Source: Oscillospiraceae bacterium (GTDB lineage Bacteria; Bacillota; Clostridia; Oscillospirales; UBA929). From it: a DNA stretch of 36,379 nucleotides. The DNA lies in the NCBI GenBank assembly GCA_031253545.1, contig JAIRWH010000030.1:1-36379 (forward strand), given 5' to 3'. Both the position numbers and the translations under genes were made by a program. Under the pieces are notes generated by a model. That model saw only the letters and a list, made by a program, of their open reading frames with translations. It did no database searches and was not told the DNA's origin. Positions 17,952 through 26,401 of this stretch are shown here, in pieces (the stretch's first letter is position 1; each line of letters begins with the position of its first letter).

Positions 17952-18620
17952 ATGAAGCGGACAATCTACGCCCTTGAAGACGACCCCGCGCTGCGGGAAC
18001 TTTACCTCTACACTTTGGAGCGCGAGTTTAACTGCCGTTGCTTCGGCGAAAGCGGCGAGCTGTTTGCGGCAATGGGCGAGGGCGCGCCCGACCTTATCCT
18101 CTTAGACATTATGCTCCCGGGCGAAGACGGTTTCGCCGTGCTCTCGCGCCTGAAATCCTCCGCCTTCGCCGCCGTGCCCGTCATCATGGTCTCGGCGAAG
18201 GGCGAGGAAATCTCCAAGGTCAAGGGGCTTGACATGGGCGCGTGCGACTACATCGCCAAGCCATTCGGGGTGCTGGAGCTTGTGGCGAGGGTGAACGCGC
18301 ACCTGCGCGACGCGCCCTCCGCCTTGCAAACGCTCACGCACAAGGACATCACCGTGGACGACACGCGCCACGCGGTGTTGGTGCGGGGGGCGGCCGTCCG
18401 TGCCACGCTCAAGGAATACAACCTCCTGCGCTACCTTTGCGAGCGCCCGGGCGCGGTGCGCCGCCGCGAGGACATCTTCCGCGCGGTGTGGGGCGAGGGC
18501 TATATGGGTGAAACGCGCACGCTCGACATACATATCCGGCAGCTGCGCGAAAAGCTCGCCGTTGCCGGGAGCGAAGCGTCTATCCGGACTGTGCGAGGGG
18601 TGGGTTACACGTTAGTATGA
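17952..18620 (+). CDS. OmpR/PhoB-family DNA-binding response regulator
   Basis: Two-component transcription factor of 222 residues. The receiver domain has acidic residues EDDP at 9-12, phosphoacceptor Asp51 in LILLDIMLPGEDG, the conserved Ser/Thr position in VMVSAK, and Lys in IAKPFG near 103. A winged-helix domain (~125-222) contains the typical EYNLLRYLCERPG and RTVRGVGYTLV. GGAAGGCGGAGG precedes the ATG. Its stop overlaps the start of the kinase (ATGA), so the two form a coupled operon. Similarity is to PhoP/PhoB-type regulators, but no phosphate genes are nearby, so the stimulus is unknown. Confidence 0.94.
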   Translation: MKRTIYALEDDPALRELYLYTLEREFNCRCFGESGELFAAMGEGAPDLILLDIMLPGEDGFAVLSRLKSSAFAAVPVIMVSAKGEEISKVKGLDMGACDYIAKPFGVLELVARVNAHLRDAPSALQTLTHKDITVDDTRHAVLVRGAAVRATLKEYNLLRYLCERPGAVRRREDIFRAVWGEGYMGETRTLDIHIRQLREKLAVAGSEASIRTVRGVGYTLV

Positions 18621-20320
18621 AACGGCGCGTATTTTTGTCCGCGGCGCTCTCGCTGTGCGCGGGGCTGTTGCTTTTCTTCGCGGCGAGCGTATACGTCACC
18701 CGCGCGAACAACCTCTCGCTCGCGAAGGATATGGTGGCGGAGGCGGCGCGCCTGTGCGCGGGGCTGTATGCCTCCGGCGGCGATTTTTCCGCGCCGCAGG
18801 GCGCGAGCGCGCTCACGCGCATTACCGTAATCGCGTCCGACGGCTCGGTGCTTTCAGACAGCCGCCCGATTGACAGGGACTTATTGGAAAACCATTTGGA
18901 CAGGCCGGAGGTGCAGGCGGCGCTGCGAGGCGCGCCGGAGGCTTTCGTGCGCCGTTCGGACACGCTCGGCACCGAGCTGCTCTACTACGCGCTCAAAGTG
19001 GACACGGACGGCGGGGACTATGTGTTTGTGCGCGCCGCGCTGTCGCCCGCGAGAATCGAGTCATACCTTTCCCGTTCGCTGCCGCTCTTAGCCGCGCTGC
19101 TGCTCATCTCTCTGCTGCTCGGCTTTGAGCTTGCCCGCCGCACGGCCGAGCGCGCCCTCGCGCCGCTGCAATCGGTAATACAAAGGCTGCGTTTGCTGCA
19201 AAGCGGCGCGAGGGCCGAAAAAGGCTCCTCCGGCGAATACAAATATGAGGAAATCGCGGCCCTGGCGCGGGAGATTGACGAAGTGGCCGGGCTGCTGCAG
19301 GAGAACATGGGCGCTTTGCAGGCGGAGCGGAGCAAGCTGCGGCATATAATAGACAATATCGCCGACGGGATTTTCGCCGCCGACGGGGATATGAACGTGG
19401 TTATGCTCAACGCCTCCGCCATGAGTATATTCGGCGTGACGCCGGAAGTGGCGGGAAAGCACTTGAACTACCTCACATACCACAGGGCTTTGACCTCGGC
19501 CGTGCGCGAGGCCGCCGGGGGCAAGACCGCCCTGTTTGACATGGAAAAAGACGGCAGGACATATCTTGTGACGGTAAAACCCCTGCCGCACACCGGCCTT
19601 TCCGCAGCCGTGCTCTCCGACGTAACGGAAAGCCGCGAAAGCGGCAAGCGCCGCGAGGAGTTCTTCGCCAATGCCTCGCACGAGCTGAAAACGCCGCTCA
19701 CCGCCATAAAGGGCTTCGGCGAGCTTGCGTCGCTGCACAATAAAGACGGGGATATACAAAAGTATTTGGACGGCATAACGCGCGAGACGGAACGTATGCT
19801 GCGCCTTATAGGCGAGGTGCTGCGCCTGTCCGAGCTGGAAAACACCCCTGCGCTCCGCCCCGAACCCGTGCGGCTTGAAGAGGTGGTTGCCGAGGTGCGC
19901 GAGGCCATGCTGCCAGCCATAGCGGAAAAGCGGGTGGATTTCGCCTTCGGCGGCGAGGCGGAGGTGCAAGCCGAACGGGAGCATTTGTATGAGCTTGTGA
20001 AGAATCTCGCGGAAAACGCCGTGCGCTACAATAACCCCGGCGGCTCCGTGCGCGTGAGCGCGGAGGGCGGCGGCGCGCCGCGCCTTGTGGTGAGCGACAA
20101 CGGCATTGGCATATCGCCCCGGGAGCAGACGCGGATATTCGAGCGTTTTTACCGCGTGGAGAAAAGCCGTTCGCAAAACAGCGGCGGCACGGGGCTGGGG
20201 CTTGCCATCGTCAAGCACATCTGCGCGCTGTATGGTTGGAAACTGCTGCTCAAAAGCCGCCCCGGCGCGGGCACGGAGATAACCGTGACCTTTGGCGGCG
20301 GCAGGGGCGACACCGATTGA
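18617..20320 (+). CDS. PhoR-like sensor histidine kinase
   Basis: Membrane kinase of 567 residues paired with the upstream regulator. TM1 covers about residues 6-26, the extracellular sensor ~27-150, and TM2 ~155-173. HAMP-like linker and coiled coil follow, then a PAS domain (~240-340; IADGIFAADGDMNVVMLN). HisKA has His355 in NASHELKTPLTAIKGF, and HATPase carries NLAENAVRYNNPGG (~463), SDNGIGI (~495) and GGTGLGLAIVKH (~525). The domain order matches PhoR/WalK-type kinases. It overlaps the regulator gene by four bases and is followed by a bidirectional terminator. Confidence 0.94.
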   Translation: MKRRVFLSAALSLCAGLLLFFAASVYVTRANNLSLAKDMVAEAARLCAGLYASGGDFSAPQGASALTRITVIASDGSVLSDSRPIDRDLLENHLDRPEVQAALRGAPEAFVRRSDTLGTELLYYALKVDTDGGDYVFVRAALSPARIESYLSRSLPLLAALLLISLLLGFELARRTAERALAPLQSVIQRLRLLQSGARAEKGSSGEYKYEEIAALAREIDEVAGLLQENMGALQAERSKLRHIIDNIADGIFAADGDMNVVMLNASAMSIFGVTPEVAGKHLNYLTYHRALTSAVREAAGGKTALFDMEKDGRTYLVTVKPLPHTGLSAAVLSDVTESRESGKRREEFFANASHELKTPLTAIKGFGELASLHNKDGDIQKYLDGITRETERMLRLIGEVLRLSELENTPALRPEPVRLEEVVAEVREAMLPAIAEKRVDFAFGGEAEVQAEREHLYELVKNLAENAVRYNNPGGSVRVSAEGGGAPRLVVSDNGIGISPREQTRIFERFYRVEKSRSQNSGGTGLGLAIVKHICALYGWKLLLKSRPGAGTEITVTFGGGRGDTD

Positions 20321-20420
20321 CGTTATCGCGCAACGACCGCGCCACGGTGCTCCAAGCGTACCACACGGTGTCGCCGTTTATCGCGGCTAAGGCGATGCTC
20401 GTTATCCTTTTGCCTAACAT
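20250..20420 (-). CDS. Candidate 56-residue ORF with strong ribosome site, antisense to the kinase 3' end
   Basis: The minus strand carries AGGAGG eight bases before an ATG at 20420. The ORF begins MLGKRITSIALAAINGDTV and runs to a TGA at 20250, its second half antisense to the kinase gene. No family is recognised and the Arg/Pro-rich C-terminal half looks like non-coding readthrough. It could be the truncated 5' end of a gene disrupted by rearrangement. Confidence 0.2.
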   Translation of the reverse strand: MLGKRITSIALAAINGDTVWYAWSTVARSLRDNVNRCRPCRRQRSRLSPCPRRGGF

Positions 20421-20488
20421 TGATGTTTCCTCCTGTCTTTTTTGTTTTTGGCGTTGTTGCCAGGTAATCAGCTTAGAATGGAAACAAC

Positions 20489-20526
20489 AAAACCGACCTC
20501 ACGGTGATATTCGCGAGGTCGGTTTT
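20489..20526. terminator. Bidirectional terminator between kinase and lipoprotein genes
   Basis: A perfect 12-bp stem (AAAACCGACCTC 20489-20500 with GAGGTCGGTTTT 20515-20526) closes a 14-nt loop. T-rich tails occur on both strands (minus: TTTTGTTGTTT), as expected between convergent genes. Confidence 0.85.
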
Positions 20527-20563
20527 ATGTTATGTTGCTGCTTTATGATTTGGGGCGATGGTA

Positions 20564-21550
20564 TTAGTCGAATTTTAGGAGCTGTGTATAATACTTAGCT
20601 ACTTCATCACAATCAAGGTTCAAATAATCTACATACTCAATAGAAAAATTGTTGTCCCCGTCGAGCGAAAAAAGATATGTAACCGGTATATCATCTATCT
20701 CCACCAAGACAAAAACTTCGTCCCCCCTCCTATAATTAGCCCAATGTTTTTTGGCAAGTTCTTCCGTATATGCGCGGGCGGATATTATTTCAATGTTCGG
20801 CAACTTTGGGTTGTCTAAGTTGTAGAGTATAAAATTGTTGCCTGATTGTTCGCTGTTTTTCACGGGAACGTAGCCGCCACTATATTTTACGTTATCAAGG
20901 TCGTCTTTGTCGTTGCGTATGTAGTCTGCAATCATTTCATAGCATGTGTTTGTAGTAATATTCTTTCCCCTGTAAGTGATTTGTTGCAAGCTCTGGTATC
21001 CATAACTCCAGCGTCCGTATTTTAGATAAAAATTGACCAAATCCCTTGTGTCTTTGTGTTCGGAATCAAGCAACGCCATGAATTTGTCATATTGCCATTT
21101 GTATTTGCCGTAAATAATGTCATAGAGTTTGTCTTCGTTGAGCTCCAATCCAAATACATCGTACAGTTCCTTGAATCCCATTTCGTTTTGCTGTTTCAAC
21201 TTTTCAAAACTCGCGGCACCGATATTTAAGTTATTCCACATACCGAGATATAGACCACCACCACCATTCATCGGCGTTGTCCTTGGGTCTTCCGTCAATG
21301 TAGACTGCGCCCTAAACTTGCCGTCCTTCGAGAGGGCGGGGTCTATGGACGGAGAAGGCTCGGCTTCCGAGGGAGAGGGCGAGGGTGAGGGGGACGGGGA
21401 ATCGCTCGGCGACGCCGGGGTGCTTGGCGTGGGTTGCGAGGGCGAGGGGGAATTGGCGGGGGCGCTTGGGGACGGGGAGGAACCGCCCGCGCAGGCGGCG
21501 AGGGCGAGCAATAAGGAGAGGATAAGGGCGAATATTACGGTCTTTTTCAT
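20564..21550 (-). CDS. Lipoprotein of unknown function with Ser/Pro-rich stalk
   Basis: I do not recognise a family for the mature domain. The protein begins MKKTVIFALILSLLLALAAC, a type II signal peptide with lipobox LAAC. A low-complexity stalk of Ser-Pro repeats (~residues 23-70) then spans the wall. The ~260-residue C-terminal part is rich in Tyr, Asp, Asn and Lys, with no catalytic motif seen. The start is the ATG at 21550 with GGAAG upstream; a longer frame to 21622 would run through the promoter. Codon use is clearly AT-richer in the mature region than in the flanking genes, suggesting acquisition by transfer. It is monocistronic. Confidence 0.75.
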   Translation of the reverse strand: MKKTVIFALILSLLLALAACAGGSSPSPSAPANSPSPSQPTPSTPASPSDSPSPSPSPSPSEAEPSPSIDPALSKDGKFRAQSTLTEDPRTTPMNGGGGLYLGMWNNLNIGAASFEKLKQQNEMGFKELYDVFGLELNEDKLYDIIYGKYKWQYDKFMALLDSEHKDTRDLVNFYLKYGRWSYGYQSLQQITYRGKNITTNTCYEMIADYIRNDKDDLDNVKYSGGYVPVKNSEQSGNNFILYNLDNPKLPNIEIISARAYTEELAKKHWANYRRGDEVFVLVEIDDIPVTYLFSLDGDNNFSIEYVDYLNLDCDEVAKYYTQLLKFD

Positions 21551-21592
21551 TGTGAGATACTTCCTTCGTATAATTTGAGTATGACCGTGTAG

Positions 21593-21622
21593 AGTGTAAC
21601 ACAAGGGCGAGGGGGTTGTCAA
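21593..21622 (-). promoter_or_regulatory. Predicted promoter for the lipoprotein
   Basis: On the minus strand a perfect TTGACA (21622-21617), an 18-nt spacer and TACACT (21598-21593). The -35 box starts seven bases from the end of heptamer array D. Confidence 0.65.
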
Positions 21623-21628
21623 GGGGTT

Positions 21629-21690
21629 TTAGTTGTTAGTGGTTAGGGGTTAGGGGACGGGGGACGAGGGGACGGGGGAGCGGGGGGTGG
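21629..21690 (-). repeat. Heptamer array D with G-quadruplex-prone plus strand
   Basis: On the minus strand a long C-rich head (with repeated CGTCCCC) is followed by TAACCCC, TAACCAC, TAACAAC and TAAAACCCCT. The plus strand therefore carries consecutive runs of four or more G separated by 2-4 bases, a strong G-quadruplex pattern. Confidence 0.85.
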
Positions 21691-21812
21691 GGGCCGGTGT
21701 TTATCAGTTTGCTAAGTGTGTGGTAATGCCGGCAAAAGCGTGTGTTTTGGGCGAAGGGGCGCTTGCGGCGGCTTTTCGGTTTTTTTGGCATTAGGAGTAA
21801 CGAAAATTCTTC
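21691..21812. other. Gap with no supported gene (lipoprotein-acetyltransferase intergenic)
   Basis: This divergent intergenic stretch contains short overlapping frames only. No protein family is recognisable and no ribosome site stands out before the acetyltransferase promoter. Confidence 0.4.
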
Positions 21813-21841
21813 TTTACAACTCCGCGCAATCGTGGTACAAT
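21813..21841 (+). promoter_or_regulatory. Extended -10 promoter for the GNAT gene
   Basis: TTTACA (21813-21818), a 17-nt spacer and TACAAT (21836-21841) preceded by TG at the extended -10 position. It leaves a leader of about 170 nt before the acetyltransferase. Confidence 0.75.
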
Positions 21842-21863
21842 GGGCGCAAACTATTGGGACAGG

Positions 21864-22017
21864 GATGTTTCGAGGTGTTCTGTGGTGGCAAATCCCGCGA
21901 GTGTCCGGGTTGTGCTACGGTGGCATTGCGTCGGGGTACCGTTCTTTTACGCGATGGCGGGTGCGGAACGGGCGAGGCGGGGAAATTTATATACACCCTT
22001 ATATTAGCGAGGTATGA
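21864..22017 (+). CDS. Candidate 50-residue upstream ORF in the GNAT leader
   Basis: This frame (MFRGVLWWQIPRVSG...) starts 16 nt after the expected transcription start and ends at a TGA inside the ribosome-binding region of the acetyltransferase. The ribosome site is weak (ACAGGG) and no family is recognised. It may be a leader ORF, a remnant, or chance. Confidence 0.2.
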
Positions 22018-22019
22018 CA

Positions 22020-22513
22020 ATGCAAAAGGAAAAAGAGCTTATCCTTCTGCTGAATGTTTCAAATCTGCCTGAATATGCAGATGTAATTCGTAAAAGTTTT
22101 GCGACGGTAGCGCAAGATTTTGGTTTTACACGCGATAATTGCCCCGGACACATCGGTTTTATCACAGACGAACGGCTAGAAAATAAAATAAAAGATGGCT
22201 ATTATCCTTACGGTTACTTTATAGGCGAAAAACTTATTGGCTTTTTTCGCTTACATATATAAGCGACGGTGTTTATCAAATGAATGATGTATCTGTTTTA
22301 CCGGAATATCGTCATCTTGGATACGGAAAAGCTTTATTGAATTTTTGCAAATCAAAGATTAAGGAGTTTGGCGGGAATAAAATAGAAATTGGTATTATTG
22401 AAGAAAACACAAAGCTCAAGAATTGGTATGCCGAAAATGGTTTTGTGCATACAGGAACAAGAGAATATGAAGACCTGCAGTTCATCGTAGGACACATGGA
22501 ATGTAGATTATAA
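22020..22513 (+). pseudogene. GNAT-family N-acetyltransferase, frameshifted
   Basis: Two adjacent frames together make one GCN5-related acetyltransferase. The first (ATG 22020 to TAA 22260-22262) ends GYFIGEKLIGFFRLHI. The second continues ISDGVYQMNDVSVLPEYR, then HLGYGKALLNFCKSK (acetyl-CoA-binding loop) and the C-terminal NWYAENGFVHTGTREYE. The frame changes by one base in about 22242-22262, next to a run of six T. GAGGT lies seven bases before ATG 22020, so that start is preferred over 22014. The gene is AT-rich relative to its surroundings. The break could be a real inactivating deletion, a sequencing error in the T-run, or, less likely, programmed frameshifting. Confidence 0.8.
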
Positions 22514-22571
22514 GCAAACTCCCGATGAGCGTTGATAGCATTCGGCACTCGCAATAATCGGGATTATCCGA

Positions 22572-22610
22572 GCAAAGCGGAACGCCCCCGTTTGGAGCGT
22601 TCCGCTTTGC
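22572..22610. terminator. Perfect 14-bp hairpin between convergent GNAT and tnpV
   Basis: GCAAAGCGGAACGC (22572-22585) pairs completely with 22597-22610 across an 11-nt loop. There is no T-run on either strand, so termination is inferred only from its place between converging genes. Confidence 0.5.
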
Positions 22611-22612
22611 CG

Positions 22613-22960
22613 TCAGGCGTAAATCACCTCTTTGAGCATCGCCTGTTCCGCAACCCTGCGAGCCTCCGCCATGTGCCCCGCCCGGACCGGCCCGGCGGCG
22701 GGCTTGTCGGGCGGTGGTCTGAGCGTCAGGATGTCCTTCATGATTGCGTCAAGCCGCTCGTGTGCCGCCGCTTGGACTTCGCGCAGGTGGGGGAACAGGC
22801 GTTCGCCGAGCAGCAGCCTGCCGTACAGTATGGGCCTGTGTTCCCGCAAGTACGCCCTCCGCATTCGCCCGTACTGTCCGAGCGGCGGGGCTCCGGGCGG
22901 GTCGCCGAGGGTTATGTCGGGTAGGTAATAACCCCCGCGCAGGGTGTAGGTAAGTTCCAT
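22613..22960 (-). CDS. TnpV-family transposon-encoded protein
   Basis: The 115-residue protein begins MELTYTLRGGYYLPDITL and contains GQYGRMRRAYLREHRPILY and a second conserved helix FPHLREVQAAAHERLDAIM. This is the layout I know for TnpV of clostridial Tn4451-like integrative elements. Its role in transposition is poorly defined. No serine recombinase or other transposition gene is beside it, so it is probably a stranded remnant of an element. GGAAAG lies upstream of the ATG. It is the best evidence that the 20.3-23.3 kb stretch is mobile-element derived. Confidence 0.8.
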   Translation of the reverse strand: MELTYTLRGGYYLPDITLGDPPGAPPLGQYGRMRRAYLREHRPILYGRLLLGERLFPHLREVQAAAHERLDAIMKDILTLRPPPDKPAAGPVRAGHMAEARRVAEQAMLKEVIYA

Positions 22961-22981
22961 AGACAGTTTCTTTCCGCGGCA

Positions 22982-23239
22982 TCAAAGCCGCTCCGCGCAA
23001 GCGATTGTGTCTGCAAACAGGACGGTCGCGCGTAATGTAGTAGGTATCCCATTTGAAATACCCTTTACATTTACATTGTAAATCCTTCCGCGCTTACTCC
23101 GAGGGTATGGGCTATCATGGGCGCGGGGCGGCAGCCGTTCGGCATATTCGCTATAAGACACCTGTCTTCCAAGGTCGGGTACTTGTATCTCCCCGCCGCC
23201 GCGCAGCCTCCCCGGTATGGGCAAAAAGCCCGTAATCAA
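22982..23239 (-). CDS. Unrecognised 85-residue ORF upstream of tnpV
   Basis: An open frame of modest length ends 21 nt before the tnpV start on the same strand. It includes a VSYSEYAERL segment reminiscent of the first helix of small excisionase-like HTH proteins. The following residues (PPRAHDSPYPRSKRG) do not continue an HTH, while a neighbouring frame reads IAHTLGVSAEG. It may be a frameshifted remnant of a small regulator or non-coding. Confidence 0.25.
   Translation of the reverse strand: MITGFLPIPGRLRGGGEIQVPDLGRQVSYSEYAERLPPRAHDSPYPRSKRGRIYNVNVKGISNGIPTTLRATVLFADTIACAERL
23069..23083. promoter_or_regulatory. 15-nt palindrome ATTTACA-T-TGTAAAT
   Basis: A perfect AT-rich inverted repeat with a single central base lies in a GC-rich surrounding, upstream of tnpV on the minus strand. 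It has the form of an operator for a dimeric regulator; no partner is identified. Confidence 0.4.
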
Positions 23240-23251
23240 GGGCGGGAAAAG

Positions 23252-23273
23252 CGTTGGGCTTACGTTGGGCTTA
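23252..23273 (+). promoter_or_regulatory. Tandem 11-bp direct repeats upstream of the xylA promoter
   Basis: CGTTGGGCTTA occurs twice back to back (23252-23262 and 23263-23273), followed by a partial third copy (GGGGCTT). The 11-bp step places both copies on nearly the same DNA face, about 42-63 bp upstream of the -35 box, as expected for an activator site. Confidence 0.55.
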
Positions 23274-23314
23274 ATTATGGGGCTTGAGCGCGCAAATTTT
23301 CTGCTTGATTTTAG

Positions 23315-23344
23315 TTGACAAACGTGCCGCGAATGTGCTTTACT
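23315..23344 (+). promoter_or_regulatory. Predicted xylA promoter
   Basis: A perfect TTGACA (23315-23320) is followed after 18 nt by TTTACT (23339-23344); TACTGT at 20 nt is an alternative. The weak -10 fits activator dependence. Confidence 0.55.
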
Positions 23345-23379
23345 GTATGTAACCGAGACTTACTGAAAGGGTGAACCGC

Positions 23380-24687
23380 ATGGACATTTTCCCCATCGGC
23401 AAAATCGCCTACGAAGGTAGCCGCAGCGCCAACCCGCTTTCCTTCAAGTATTACAACCCCGACGAGCCCATCGCCGGAAAGCCGATGCGCGAGCACCTCA
23501 AGTTCGCGCTCAGCTGGTGGCACACGATGTGCGGCGGCGGCACGGATATGTTCGGCACGGACACGGCCGACAAGCGTTTCGGCGCCACGGAGCCGCTCGA
23601 CATCGCCCGCCGCAAGGCGCAGGCGGCGTTTGAGCTGATGGAAAAACTCAGCGTGGATTACTTCTGTTTCCACGACCGCGACATCGCCCCCGAACAAGGC
23701 TCGCTTGCCGAGAGCAACAAAACGCTCGACGTGATGACCGAAGAGCTTGCCTCCCTTATGAAGGCCACGGGGAAGAAGTGCCTTTGGGGCACGGCGAATT
23801 GTTTTTCCAACCCGCGCTATATGCACGGGGCGGGCACCGCGCCGAACGCGGACGTGTTCGCCTTCGCCGCCGCGCAAATCAAGAAGGCCATTGAGATTAC
23901 CGTGAAACTCGGCGGCAGCGGCTATGTGTATTGGGGAGGCCGCGAAGGCTACGAGACGCTGCTCAACACCGACATGGGCTTGGAGCAAGACAACCTCGCC
24001 CGTTTGCTGAAAATTACGAGCGAATACGGCCGCTCCATAGGCTTCAAGGGCGATTACTACATCGAGCCCAAGCCGAAGGAGCCCACAAAGCACCAATACG
24101 ACTTCGACGCCGCCACGGTAATCGGCTTCCTGCGCCATTACGGGCTGGACGAGTTTAAGCTCAACATCGAGGCCAATCACGCCACCTTAGCCGGGCACAC
24201 GTTCCAGCACGAGCTTCGCACGGCGCGCGTGGCGGGTATGTTCGGCTCCATAGACGCAAACCAAGGCGATATGCTGCTCGGTTGGGACACCGACCAATTC
24301 CCCACCAACGTGTATGATGCCGTATACTGTATGTATGAGGTGCTCAAAGCCGGCGGGTTTACCAACGGCGGCCTGAACTTCGACAGCAAGCAACGGCGCG
24401 GCTCCTACACGCACGAAGACATTTTCCATGCCTATATCGCCGGCATGGACACGTTTGCCTTCGGCCTGCGGGCCGCGTTGCGCCTGATTGAAGACGGGCG
24501 TATAGACGGGTTTACGCGGAAGCGTTACGAAAGCTGGAGCGGCGGTATCGGCAAAGACATCATCTCCGGCAAGGCCACCATAGAGGACTTGGAGCGCCAC
24601 GCGCTTGCTATGGGCGACGTGACCACCAACACCAGCGGCCGCCAGGAATATTTGGAGGCTGCGGTCAACCAGGTGCTGTGGGGGTAA
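23380..24687 (+). CDS. xylA: Xylose isomerase
   Basis: Converts D-xylose to D-xylulose in the cytoplasm using divalent metal ions. The 435-residue protein matches the longer (group II) enzymes. It shows [18 protein letters not shown] with the catalytic His, [29 protein letters not shown] (metal-binding Glu and Lys), [18 protein letters not shown], and [19 protein letters not shown] near residue 290. I choose ATG 23380, with GAAAGG ahead of it, over the GTG at 23371. The 3' end overlaps the convergent esterase gene by 23 nt. No xylulokinase is in the window. Confidence 0.97.
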   Translation: MDIFPIGKIAYEGSRSANPLSFKYYNPDEPIAGKPMREHLKFALSWWHTMCGGGTDMFGTDTADKRFGATEPLDIARRKAQAAFELMEKLSVDYFCFHDRDIAPEQGSLAESNKTLDVMTEELASLMKATGKKCLWGTANCFSNPRYMHGAGTAPNADVFAFAAAQIKKAIEITVKLGGSGYVYWGGREGYETLLNTDMGLEQDNLARLLKITSEYGRSIGFKGDYYIEPKPKEPTKHQYDFDAATVIGFLRHYGLDEFKLNIEANHATLAGHTFQHELRTARVAGMFGSIDANQGDMLLGWDTDQFPTNVYDAVYCMYEVLKAGGFTNGGLNFDSKQRRGSYTHEDIFHAYIAGMDTFAFGLRAALRLIEDGRIDGFTRKRYESWSGGIGKDIISGKATIEDLERHALAMGDVTTNTSGRQEYLEAAVNQVLWG

Positions 24688-26401
24688 TCTCCATCTCAAA
24701 GGGCGGGGCGGGAAGCCCCGCCTTGTTGCGTATTAGTGTGCCGGAGGGCGTGTCTTCCCACGCGTAGCGTACTGTGTCGCCCTCCACGGCAAAGCACGTT
24801 TCCTTTACGCACTCCACCCTCATCTCGCCCTCGCTGCCGCAGTCGAACACGGCGTATACGCCGCCGCCCGGCTCGCGTTCGCAGCGCAACGGCTGCGGGC
24901 CGAGGTATTGCGCGTCTTTGTCGCCGTACACCTCGTTCATTGCCGCTTGCGCCAAACGCGCGCCCACGCTCTTTTTATCGGACGGGTGCAGGTCGTTCCA
25001 TTCGCCGAGGTCAATGGCCGTGACCATAGCGGTGCGAGGCACGGAAAGGCACCGGCGCTGCTCCTCGCGCAGCTGCGGCCAACCGCTGTCTGTATAGCCG
25101 GGAGCACCGAAATTGGGCAGTTGCACGTACAACACGGGGAAATCGCCTATGCGCCACCTGCGCCGCCAATCGCCCACCATGCGGGCAAACTTGTCTTTGT
25201 AACCGTCGGGCGCGTGGGTGTTGCTCTCGCCCTGATACCAGAGCGCGCCCCTGACGGGAAACGCGGCGGCGGGGGCGAGCATGCCGTTGTACAGCCCCGC
25301 CGGCTCTTTTTCAAACATCACGGCTTCCCGCAGCGGCTCGCGCGCCGCGATGCCCGGCTGAAAACGCCAACCCGACGTGAGGTCAATTACGCAACCGTCT
25401 ACGGTGAGGGCGTAGGGCTTATCCGGCACAAAGCCGCCCACATCGCGGCAGCTCACCACGCGCAAAAGCAGGTTGTTGCGTCCGGCTTTGAGAAGGCCTT
25501 CGGGCACATTGTAGCGGCGCGGGGGGTATTGGTAGGTAATCGCGCCCACGAGTTGGCCGTTTATATATGTTTCGTCGGAGTCGCGTATGCAGCCGAGCTC
25601 CAATAAGCCCGGCCTGCCCGCCTTGTCGGGGGGGCAGTCGAAGTCCGCGGTAAACCAAAACGAGCCGTTTTTGCGCAGGTCGGGGTGGGCGCCCCAATCG
25701 GCGGTGGGGTTTATCGGCTGCCACAGCGCGCTGTCGGGGTTTTTTTCCTCCGCCCGGAGCGCGGCGTGCCAAGCGCGTTCGCGCTCCGCGTCCGCGTCTT
25801 GCGCTTTCTTCACGTCTTGCGCGTTTTTATACGCGGATTGCCCGCCGCCTTCGGGCATCCACGCCTCCACGGTGGAGCCGCCCGCCGCCGCGTTGATTAA
25901 GCCGATGGGCACGTCATACCGCCGCCGCAGCTCTTTTGCGAAAAAATACGGCACGGCGTAAAAACGCTCTATGCTTTGCGGGGTTACCGCTTCCCAGCTT
26001 TCGTTTGAGCCATAGTCGTCGGCGGGAGCCTCAAAGAGGAAACGGCGCGTGACGAGAAACTGACGTATCAGCCCGTCGGAAGCCCGCGCTTCCTCCGGGG
26101 TGCGCCACACTACCCTGTGCATGGGCATTTCCATGTTGGATTGCCCGCCGCACAGCCACACGTCGCCCACATACACGTCTAAGAGGGCGACATCGCCCGC
26201 CACCAATGTGTGCGGACCTCCCGCCCGCGCGGGCGGCAGTTCGGCCGCCCATTTGCCGTCCATGCCCGCCGCCGCCTCGCATGAATTGCCGAGGAAGCCC
26301 ACGGTCACTTTTTCGCCCGGGTCGGCTTTGCCCCAAACCCTCACGGGCGCGTCGCGCTGCAGCACAAGCCCGTGGGAAAACAGGCGCGCGAGGGTAATCA
26401 T
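24665..26401 (-). CDS. SGNH/sialate O-acetylesterase-family carbohydrate esterase
   Basis: Predicted intracellular deacetylase of acetylated sugars; in this locus most likely of acetylated xylo-oligosaccharides rather than sialic acid (inferred from neighbours). The 578-residue protein has an N-terminal beta domain beginning [18 protein letters not shown], the nucleophile block [11 protein letters not shown] with Ser88, the [16 protein letters not shown] block, an inserted jelly-roll-like domain (~residues 215-330), the block WYQGESN, and the catalytic DLHPSDK near the C-terminus. There is no signal peptide. The start overlaps the GH3 stop by four bases, so it is the last gene of the xylan operon. 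Confidence 0.9.
   Translation of the reverse strand: MITLARLFSHGLVLQRDAPVRVWGKADPGEKVTVGFLGNSCEAAAGMDGKWAAELPPARAGGPHTLVAGDVALLDVYVGDVWLCGGQSNMEMPMHRVVWRTPEEARASDGLIRQFLVTRRFLFEAPADDYGSNESWEAVTPQSIERFYAVPYFFAKELRRRYDVPIGLINAAAGGSTVEAWMPEGGGQSAYKNAQDVKKAQDADAERERAWHAALRAEEKNPDSALWQPINPTADWGAHPDLRKNGSFWFTADFDCPPDKAGRPGLLELGCIRDSDETYINGQLVGAITYQYPPRRYNVPEGLLKAGRNNLLLRVVSCRDVGGFVPDKPYALTVDGCVIDLTSGWRFQPGIAAREPLREAVMFEKEPAGLYNGMLAPAAAFPVRGALWYQGESNTHAPDGYKDKFARMVGDWRRRWRIGDFPVLYVQLPNFGAPGYTDSGWPQLREEQRRCLSVPRTAMVTAIDLGEWNDLHPSDKKSVGARLAQAAMNEVYGDKDAQYLGPQPLRCEREPGGGVYAVFDCGSEGEMRVECVKETCFAVEGDTVRYAWEDTPSGTLIRNKAGLPAPPFEMEITPTAPG

Noticed and set aside
21629-21690. Array D as a true telomere or chromosome end
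   Set aside because: It is internal, short and mixed in unit sequence, with genes on both sides; other arrays lack the GGGG units.
22242-22262. Programmed frameshift in the GNAT gene
   Set aside because: The T6 run could slip, but I see no stimulatory stem-loop or internal ribosome site, and the family has no known recoding. Mutation or read error is simpler.
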